From Hemicentrotus pulcherrimus (lineage: Eukaryota; Echinodermata; Echinoidea; Camarodonta; Strongylocentrotidae), in NCBI GenBank assembly GCA_003118195.1, contig BEXV01001808.1, positions 12,796 to 25,801 of the forward strand: a DNA stretch of 13,006 nt, given 5' to 3'. Numbering within the stretch: the stretch's first letter is position 1; every line of letters starts with the position of its first letter. The position numbers were made by a program, and so were the translations under genes. Shown one piece after another: positions 1 to 8,000 of the stretch. The notes below the pieces were generated by a model. The model had not been told where the DNA came from and did no database searches. It was given only the letters and a program-made list of their open reading frames with translations.

Positions 1-77
1 TTTGGTATGAAGGTGCATCAACCAAAGAGGATGAAGCCTTTGTGGGGCGGAGCCCTGGTTGCCACAGTAACCATGAT
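1..77 (+). CDS. Candidate penultimate exon of an unrecognised gene, partial
   Basis: Reading from base 3, codons give WYEGASTKEDEAFVGRSPGC and then HSNHD without a stop. A plausible donor GAT|GTAAAG lies at 78 and keeps phase 0, matching the phase of the 803-922 exon. Without splicing the frame ends at TAG 87-89 after three more residues, so 1-89 could instead be a terminal exon. The 5' part of the gene lies outside the window. I do not recognise the protein. Bases 5-38 recur in altered form at 151-184. Confidence 0.45.
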
Positions 78-150
78 GTAAAGAAATAGTTAAGATTACT
101 TTGTGAACACTTTACAGGTTCAAGAAATTGTTTGACCATTTTCTAATCTA

Positions 151-190
151 GTATGAAGGTGTATTAAAGAAAAGGGATAAAGCCATGTAG
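151..190 (+). repeat. Partial direct copy of the exon at the window start
   Basis: Bases 151-184 match 5-38 at 27 of 34 positions without gaps, an offset of 146 bp, starting with the shared GTATGAAGGTG. The copy follows an acceptor-like sequence ending ctaatctag at 151. Read in the same frame it gives YEGVLKKRDKAM and then TAG at 188-190. It may be a decayed exon duplicate or an alternative last exon of the plus-strand gene. Confidence 0.5.
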
Positions 191-403
191 ATTATATTTC
201 TACTAAAATGAATACAGACCAGAATCCATGGACCTGTAATTGAAAACAAGTTCAAAAGAAAGCTACAGTACCTTAGCCTCCACCTTTTCCCCAAAATCAG
301 ACATCTGCCGCGAGCCTAGTACAACAACATACACCACTAAACTTGTTCTGTTAACATTAACACCCACAAGAGTGCAATGCAGTTGGTTCGGGGGATACAT
401 GAG

Positions 404-425
404 CTCGGCTGCGCAACCCGCCGAG
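404..425. repeat. GC-rich hairpin in AT-rich DNA
   Basis: CTCGGC at 404-409 pairs with GCCGAG at 420-425 around a 10-base loop. It sits in a GC-rich patch (about 385-432) inside the candidate intron 78-802. Nearby, the string tctcattcaaat occurs twice (about 443 and 510) and atagtatcacat occurs twice (about 497 and 534), so this interval looks like fragments of a dispersed repeat. No gene is supported. Confidence 0.4.
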
Positions 426-802
426 CGCGCAGTTTCTAGTTTCTCATTCAAATCACATGTGGAGCCAACAACTTGCTTATACTATAGCCTGGTAGTAATA
501 GTATCACATTTCTCATTCAAATGTGTGTCACATAGTATCACATGCTGAGCAGAAGATGGCAGGACCATACTGTTTGAGTTTTCTCTAACTACTTTCATTT
601 TCAATCAAGCACTTTGAAGGCAGTGAAATTCTAGAGAAATAGAAATTTTCCCCTCAGGAATGTCCTTTTCATTAATTAAAGAGAAACACTACAACAATAC
701 ATCATACAGTGGCATGTACTATAACTAAAGAAAATGTGTATTGTCTGATATAATTCATTGGAATCCTATTTAAGTTTCTTTTTTTAATGTATTTTCTTCC
801 AG

Positions 803-922
803 CACATCCAGTTTTCTTCCCTTCGAGTGAATACACCTGTAGCACTGGTAGTGAACGGTAAGAAGCTTGGAATAGACAAGCAAGCACCTGCCACGGTGTC
901 ACTCAGTGCTAAGAGTGATTAA
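803..922 (+). CDS. Candidate terminal exon of an unrecognised gene
   Basis: A strong acceptor (pyrimidine-rich tract ending ttttcttccag at 802) is followed by 39 open codons and TAA at 920-922. The peptide begins HIQFSSLRVNTPVALVVNGK and ends KQAPATVSLSAKSD. The phase is 0, so it can join directly to the exon at 1-77. The VALVVNGKKLG stretch looks like a beta-strand and turn, but no family is recognised. Another frame from the same acceptor stays open for 18 codons, so the frame is not certain. AT-rich sequence with poly(A) signals follows, as expected for a 3' UTR. Confidence 0.55.
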   Translation, partial: HIQFSSLRVNTPVALVVNGKKLGIDKQAPATVSLSAKSD

Positions 923-1089
923 CCAACCTTCAGTCTATCTCCTCTAGTGTTTGTGTTAAATGGTAGTTATTGTAGACATTCCAAATGTTCTGTCCTTTAC
1001 CTTTTGTTATTACTACACTGTGGAACCTTGTAACAAAAAACACTTCTGGTTAAAAAAAACTCATTATAATATTGATGATAATATTTAAA

Positions 1090-1300
1090 ATAGGTCCATT
1101 TATATAGCGCAGCTACTTAACTATATGAATATTCTACTGTGCTTAATACAAAGTATCATATTATTACACCGGCTTTAGCTGAGCCACCATAAATAAGGTG
1201 CTGAAGCATTCAAAGAATTTCTTCCTACCGGGTAACCGTTTACTTCACCTGGGTAGAGAGTGGCAAATATATATTGATGTCTTGCCAAAGGACATAAGAA
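1090..1300 (+). repeat. Probable dispersed repeat within the 3' UTR
   Basis: Contains, in order, ccatttatatagcgc, a ttacaccggctttagctgag segment, cttcctaccgggtaacc, ttcacctgggtagag and cttgccaaaggacat. This ordered set of phrases resembles a repeat family I recall from genomes of marine invertebrates. Ends and class are not determined and no terminal repeats were found. Recognition is by memory of the pattern only. Confidence 0.45.
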
Positions 1301-2138
1301 TAATAAGCTAATATTACCAGTGCCACTTCCTCGTTTTCAATTATTTTTATAGCCCTGAATTTGTCATTAGAACAAGGTAACTTCCTTTGTGTCAAAGGGT
1401 TGAAGACGGTTCCACTCAGAATCCACTGTAAACAAGTTTGTAATGGAACTAAGTATAGATGTATGGTGAGAAGAGCATAAAGTATCAATGTTAAAGTACG
1501 TCATGTGAGGAATATACACATTTGGTTTAACTGCTACCAAGTTTTGAAGAGAAGAAAAAAAATTTTGCTCTACATTATTTTGAAATCTGGTTATTTTGTT
1601 TTTGTTTTTTAATTTTTAGCTGATTTATTATTTTCAGCAGTATTTTTTAGATTTTTTAGTGAAATTATCTTGAAAGAATTTTTCAAGCCGTTTTGTGTGA
1701 TGATATAATATTTTTTTTCTTCCATTTCCAAAAGTGGAGAAAATTATTTTCTGTAATTGACTGTTGATATGAGCATTTACTATAACTCCTAAACCTTCAG
1801 TACAATAGACAAGATATTTTGTAACACTTGTTTATTGTTTGATGAGAAGTTCAGTTAGCTGAATATACTAGGTTATTCATTTGTGAGTTGAATTGATTCT
1901 CTCATCATCTACCATTATGGTATGCCTTTTGTATGGGAAATTACTTTTGTACTATACTTTGTTTATACTGTAATATTTGATACTGTCAGAAAACATGTTT
2001 TCCGGCATGTTGTTATGCCTCCTTTCATATTCACTATGATATGCAGGTTCCCCTTTTTTTATTGAAATATTTTTTTATTTTTTTATTTACGGTATGCTTT
2101 TGACTTTAAATTTTTGACTAGAGGTCACATATATGACA

Positions 2139-2154
2139 ATAAAAGTGAATAAAA
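2139..2154 (+). terminator. Two possible poly(A) signals
   Basis: AATAAA at 2139-2144 and again at 2149-2154, ten bases apart. They could give a shorter 3' UTR for the plus-strand gene. Confidence 0.3.
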
Positions 2155-2713
2155 TGGCACAGGGAAATGTGATTTTAAAGGTCATTTTATTTTGAAAGCT
2201 CTTGTTATTGACTTTCCTAAAAAGTACTTCATCGAAATTTGGCCCATTCTGAATATTAAGCTAAATAATTCTGGACAAAAACTTTGATACAGCATTTATT
2301 GTAGACATCCGGGGCATATCAAAAGTGATCAATTTGGTAAAAATTGAAGTGTAGATGCATACAGAATGAACATGTTAATCATTCCATGACTTTGGTTGAG
2401 TTTGGAATTAGGGTGTATTTTATATGTAAGATTTGACTAAATTAGTATATTGAAATATATTGATATTAAACCCATCACCTGTGTCTACTTAAAAAAGAGG
2501 ATAATATAATCAGCAGTGTGTTGGTGAGGGGGTCAGTATAGACCCTTGTAATAATTGGAATCGACTCACTTGAAAGACTTTTACATGAAAGATACAATGC
2601 ATGTTCATGTACACATGTTAAGAGGAAACATTGTTTTCATTTTTACCTGTTTATGAATGAATGTGCTGTGTATTGCAAGCTGCCTTGTTGTTTACATAGT
2701 TGTAAAAAGTGTT

Positions 2714-2719
2714 AATAAA
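2714..2719 (+). terminator. Probable distal poly(A) signal of the plus-strand gene
   Basis: AATAAA in gttaataaacaatgcgtgca, followed within 30 bases by G/T-containing sequence. The sequence context changes to less T-rich DNA after about 2750. Confidence 0.45.
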
Positions 2720-2740
2720 CAATGCGTGCAATTTATGAAA

Positions 2741-3178
2741 GTTGACACAGAGTTTCTTCTTTCTTACTACTGGTACTCCAAGTCAACATCTATTGACAAG
2801 TAATATGCGAGGTGAAATGACACATTTCAATGGATGCCTTCTATAAGTATATTCTCCTCTTTCTAAGCATACATACATTAACAAATCGAGCACTGATACA
2901 CATGTCAAGCCGTCAAATATGAAGAGAGAAGAAATGTAATTTCAGATGAAGAACAGATTGATAAAGGAAAAGAGAAGAGAGGATTATGACTTATGAAGAT
3001 AAATATTTTTGCCATCTTAAGTGACAGTGTTCCAAAGAGAGGGGATAAATGCTGGAGAATAAAATTAGTGAGGTAAACTAAAAAGGGGGGAAAAGGAACA
3101 CGTAACATTCCTTGGAAGGATATTTGATGACCAACATCGGTAATTACTTCTCCACAGTCCACATACACATACCCTCTT
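2741..3178. other. Intergenic DNA, nothing recognised
   Basis: Open frames here are short, on the minus strand, and partly run into the inverted-repeat element at 3179. No conserved motif, RNA gene or clear repeat was seen. Confidence 0.4.
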
Positions 3179-3328
3179 GGTCCCAATAGCACAAAGGTTT
3201 GTGATCAATTGCAAATTTAAAACAGCAATTCTGATTGGTTAATAGTTTGCCTTTTAAACAATATGTGCATGCAACAATGATCTTGATTGCCCAATGCCTT
3301 GATTGCAAACCTTTGTGGAACGGGGCCC
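3179..3328. mobile_element. Short inverted-repeat element (MITE) with GGGCCC-type ends
   Basis: The first 30 bases (3179-3208) match the reverse complement of the last 30 (3299-3328) at 23 positions. Both arms share CACAAAGGTTTG and end in GGTCCC/GGGCCC. The length is about 150 bp with no coding capacity, as expected of a non-autonomous DNA transposon. No clear target duplication was found. Confidence 0.65.
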
Positions 3329-4441
3329 TGAAATCACAGATTACCGGTACAGGAAACCAAGAAAGTAGACTTTAAAAACTTATGGAAACACCTTCCAACC
3401 AAATGCAATTATGTAAGTTCAAGTTCAAAGTTGAAATGGCTATTGGACAAAAAGATGTAAGTTGCTATGGAAAGTATAGCAGCCAGCATTGTAACAGAAA
3501 ATGTACAATACGATGGGTGAGGTTTCTTAAATATCTCTTGAAATTTATTATCAATTACATTTGCAGGAATTTCCTGGCATGATAACACATGTACAATATG
3601 AAGTTTATTACCAGTTATAGAAGATTTCTTTGTAAATCAATCAACACTTTTAATATATCATTTAAGTGTGAAAATATCAGTGTGAAGGAGATTTCATCTG
3701 CAGAGCAGTTTGAGAATTGAACAAAGATGCCTGGGTAAATTACTACAAATGCAACTTTATTCAAAGAATCGGGATTACCATCAATAACATCTTTACACAA
3801 ATAATGCTCATGAGAAATAAGTAGAACAAGAGAGCATGTCTTCACCAAATAAATCCCCCTCCCTCCATTCCCCCTAAACAAAAATTAAAAAGGCAACTTT
3901 ACTTCTGAGGACTTTTTTACAATTCCTGAAAAGACAAGAAGTAAAAGTACAAACTGATCAAGAATACGTTTGAATGCAAGTAATTATTTGAAGATGATAT
4001 TGCAGGACTGCCTATTGCTAACAGGAATCGGGAGGATTGATGTGCATGTACAAATCTTGCATCTAACAAAAACTGTCGGACCGCTGCTCATACCACTTGG
4101 GGGAAGTTTTGAGAGCATTCACTACACTATGGGGGAAAAAAAAAGCAGTATTTTTCAAGAAATTTGACTACCAGTATGAGTGTGCAAGTTGTTGAATGGC
4201 ATGTCCATTACATAATACCTGTTTGTTATATACCGATGTTCCATTCCTCAGGATTGCTTGAAATGATCAAAAAAATACATTTCCCAAACAGGAATTCCCA
4301 TCCTTCTGTCTTTCAACTCAATCATAGATGAAAATGATAATATTTTCTGTACAAAAACTGTCATGATTTGATGAGTTCCTGTTCCATTCCAGATAAAATC
4401 AGTTGAATACATCTGATGAAAATATAGGTTACACTATACCT
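3329..4441. other. Intergenic or OXA1L 3' UTR, no gene seen
   Basis: No exon-like frame on either strand. Minus-strand AATAAA signals (TTTATT on plus) at 3756-3761, 3604-3609 and 3544-3549 are the first canonical ones downstream of the OXA1L stop, so the 3' UTR may run about 1.1 kb to here. An 88-codon minus-strand frame at 3615-3881 has no family features and is judged chance. Confidence 0.4.
3756..3761 (-). terminator. Candidate poly(A) signal for OXA1L
   Basis: AATAAA on the minus strand, the first canonical signal after the OXA1L stop at 4872. It lies more than 1.1 kb downstream of the stop, and closer variant signals could be used instead. Confidence 0.3.
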
Positions 4442-4586
4442 GGGCCCTTGTTCAAAAAACTTGTTAACAATAACAACTGCCACAGATCTATGACAAATCT
4501 GTTCATTGCCAATCAGCTGTCAAGATTTCAGTAGCTTATAACAATTATTGTCCTTTTCATTGATAACAAGTTTTATGAAACAGGGC
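4442..4586. mobile_element. Short inverted-repeat element (MITE) with ACCT flanks
   Basis: Starts GGGCCCTTGTTC and ends CAGGGC. The 28-base arms (4444-4471 and 4559-4586) match at 24 positions and share AAAACTTGTTA. ACCT occurs directly on both sides (4438-4441, 4587-4590) and may be a target duplication. Total 145 bp, non-coding. Its end sequence resembles the element at 3179-3328 but the inner arms differ. Confidence 0.7.
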
Positions 4587-4590
4587 ACCT

Positions 4591-4871
4591 GTTGCATCTT
4601 CTACATAACAGAAAACACACAACATATTGAAAAGAAAGGGGGTCATAAATTACAGGGCCATACATGGTATACATTGCTTGGGAAAGATAGAGTCCTAAAA
4701 TAAACTCAATATCTGACATTTTATCATCATAATCATTTCTATCCACTTGTAGAAAGCTACAACTTTGCTTTATCTGCTAACATACTCGTTCCCTCTCCTC
4801 TCATGAGTAGAAAAAGATATATAGTTCATAGTCCAAGCTACTGAATCTCTATAGATTCAGAAAAGTCCTAC
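4591..4871. other. OXA1L 3' UTR, no other feature seen
   Basis: AT-rich sequence immediately downstream of the OXA1L stop. GATAAA variants but no canonical AATAAA on the minus strand. Confidence 0.45.
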
Positions 4872-5050
4872 TCATCGTATCTTCTTCCTAATCTGTTTGG
4901 GAGGTGCTTGCTGGCTGGAGCTTGATTGTTGCCTCGTGGGGTCAAAGGTGAATGTCTGGGGTACTGGGCCTGTTCCTGCCTCCTTCAGCTTCTTCAAGTG
5001 TAACTTCTGTGTCTGTTCTACATCATAGTTTGTCTGAGCATTTGTGAAAC
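4872..5050 (-). CDS. OXA1L: OXA1L exon 9 (matrix tail and stop)
   Basis: 179 nt, residues 393-451 and TGA at 4874-4872. The acceptor is catcctaacatcag before GTTTCAC; the split codon makes Gly, giving the joined KKGFTNAQ. The tail has a short charged amphipathic stretch (about 400-417), [10 protein letters not shown], a Gln/Ser-rich spacer ([11 protein letters not shown]) and a very basic end, KQIRKKIR. Basic C-terminal tails of this family contact the mitochondrial ribosome. This basic end differs from the vertebrate tail. Confidence 0.93.
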
Positions 5051-8000
5051 CTGATGTTAGGATGAAATGAATCAAAACATTGGTGAATGTTTATCTAGGG
5101 AAAGTAATTGAGGTCATCCAAATTAAAACATGAACTCACTCAAAGCATTTGACTACTGGTGAACCTACAATAAAGCTTAGATCACCTTTTATTGTGTAAA
5201 TTAAGCATGTAGTATGTACCACAATTGCACTTGTGAATTCAGGATTTAGATGGTTGAACAATGAACAAGGCAGGTATCCTGTGCAACTGAATACCCATGC
5301 GAATATTGAAATGTCATATGACCATGAGACATTTCAAAGTTGAGTGTTTTCATGGCAGCAGTATAAGTGAAAGTCAATGCTAAATTTGGAATTCCATGAA
5401 AACAGCTCTGCCAAAACAAAGCCTATAAAAAGAAAGTCTATACTCTATAATGAATCTTGTACCTTTTTTGAGTCCTTTGAAGAAGCCTTCTTTCTTGGGT
5501 AGATCTTTGGGATCATGTTTAACCTTCTCAGGGACGTTAAATGCCTGTCTTACCACTGGTATCTTCAACAAACCAACTTGGAACACTGAGAAGAGGTTGG
5601 ATGTGAGCCAGTAGCAGAATACAGCCTACAAATAGAACAAAAAAGGGAAAATTGGGCTAGAATAAAGCCTGGTAACGTCCACGAACTGAAGGACTGGTTG
5701 GGGTTAGAATACAATACACCCTAGGTAATGTGACAGAAGAGAAAAGGTTAGCATACAGTTTGCCATTTTTGTTCAAAGTTTATTTTTCAGATTTTACAAA
5801 AAGGATAGACAGAAATATAAAATAGAAATTATATATATATATATATATATATATAAACATGTCTCAATTATATTTGATTCATATGAAAGATTAAGTAGGA
5901 TTAAGTAGGATGTGTCAAAGAAACTGAACAAATACTATTTTTTGTATGTTTTTTTTTTCTCCTTCTGTTACTTAATCTCATATTTGATTTCATAATTGGA
6001 TGCACATATGTACACAAAGATAATTTGCATCAAACTTTATTGTTAAGGTCATTCCTAAAGAAAATTATCCAGAACGATGGTGTCCTGCTAAATCTCATAA
6101 TGGAGCAAGTGTTAGAATCTAAGGGTCAATTGCCCTGGGATCTCAGTCCATGTCACCTCTGATGTATATTTCAACATTAGTATGACATTAAAACAAGATA
6201 TAAGCTAATTTAGAGCCGCTGAAAAGTTGATAACAAATACAACAAGAAATTAAAACTTCAGCTCAATGATAAGATAAAGACTTTTATTATCTGTCCATCT
6301 GTCTTGTTAAAAAAAAAATCTCCTTCGTGTCTTTGTGATACTCACCTTAGGAAGTGAAGCGATGAAAGGAAGGACAACAAACGGCATCACTCTAAGAACA
6401 TTCCTCATCTTCTGAGCTTGAGCATTACTTACGCCTGCCTCTCCTCCAAGCTACCAGAGACAGAATCATAGATAAATAAAATTATAGAAATAATTGATGC
6501 AAGTTAAATTTGATTTACATTCTCTGTGCAAGAGGAGGCACGATGGCTCGGTGGTAAAGCAGTGGTCTCATAACCTGGAGGTCCTGGGTTCAAAGCCGAG
6601 TTGATGCGCTGGTGCTGTTTGCTAAGGCATTAGTCTTCATTACCAAGTTCCTTGGGGAGAATTTAAAGTTGTTGGTTTCCTGGTTGATTGCTTGCAAGTA
6701 TACATATGGTTTCTCGGCAACAAACAACCCATGAAACAAGTAATGAATAGGCTAAATATAAATGTCAAAATTTTTAAGTAAGGAGTTTACTCAGAGCTAT
6801 CAAATTAAGTTACTCACTCATTGTGACGGATGAGGTATTAAAGACTGTGGGAGATTCTTTCTTTTATCTCAACCTGCACTCAACTGAAAGACTTTGCATA
6901 ACAAGAAACATCATGAAACACATCTCCATGGCTCCTGATCTTACCTCCATAACGAGAAACATTGAGAGACTAGCAATGACTGGTAGAGCATAGTAAGGAT
7001 CACTAGTGGTTAGATCAGTAAACCACCATAGCCCTCCTGTCTGCATACTCTCTACAGGAAGGGTTGCCATACGACGGAGTCCAATGAAGAAAGAAATGAA
7101 GATGGGTGCCTATACAATCAAATTAACGCAAGAAAAACAAACATTGAAACTTGATTCACAATGAACCAGGATTATACAACATGTACAAATTAAAATTTCA
7201 TGTGTTTCATTTGATGTCTCCGCCCAGGAGTATTAAAAATATACAAAAAACATCATATGGGTAATTTTGAAATGATATCATATTTTATGTGCTACTTATT
7301 TGTATCTAAATTCCTACAGCTAGTATCAATTATCAGTCCCTTGAGACTCAATGGGAGTTTTATTATATTAGCATTGCAGGATATAAACTTCATTTTCAGT
7401 CTGTCGGATTCTATTAAGTACAAAGTATTGTTGTTTTACTATCAAACAAAATTAAACAAGTTTAATTTTTCAAACCTGAAGCAGAATACCAGCAAAACTC
7501 TTGAGTGGATTGACATCATTCTTCTTCATGAACTGCTGCAACTCCATACTTTTTCTTGTCACTAGAAAAAAAAAATATTTCAGTTGAATTTGAATTTATT
7601 TATCAAAATAAATTGACATACAATATTTTTGTAAGAGCAAAATCAAAGAAAAATAGAGGAAGTGAAAATCAACAACAATGTTGTAGAATCTGCCACTCTC
7701 CACCCATGAGTATGAAATGGGTACCCAATAGGATCGAACATATAAACATAATAATACTTACTCTCAAACTGATCTCCACAAGCCTTGGCATCATTCATCT
7801 CTTTAGATATCTTCTGGAAGATAGGCATGCAGTTATTGAGTCTGATCGTATATTTCATATTCTTCAACATGAGCGGAAACACACATGCTCTAACTATGAG
7901 GGTACCTGCGGTCATTCAATGAAAAATGAAAGTGAAAAAGATCACAATTAGTTGTTACACTGTATTCTGTTTCATGTATTCTGCCATAAGACTTATCCAA

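Larger units (their letters stand above)
923..2740 (+). other. Probable 3' UTR of the plus-strand gene
   Basis: AT-rich, no sustained open frame on either strand, directly downstream of the TAA at 920-922. It has several AATAAA signals, with the last strong one at 2714-2719 followed by G/T-rich sequence. A repeat-like segment lies at about 1090-1300. The extent is inferred from the signals only. Confidence 0.5.

Noticed and set aside
2905..3192. 95-codon minus-strand open frame as a gene
   Set aside because: It starts inside the MITE arm, has no splice or family support, and its composition matches the surrounding DNA.
3615..3881. 88-codon minus-strand open frame
   Set aside because: No family motif, lies downstream of the OXA1L stop in likely 3' UTR, and contains the candidate AATAAA signals.
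5831..5855. Regulatory element in the AT run
   Set aside because: A simple microsatellite with nothing else to support a function.
6536..6610. Functional tRNA-Met gene
   Set aside because: A and B boxes are good, but the anticodon and T stems do not pair well and a SINE-like body follows.
7257..7951. Two plus-strand open frames of 102 and 131 codons
   Set aside because: They run antisense across OXA1L exons 5 and 4, whose minus-strand frames are clearly conserved.
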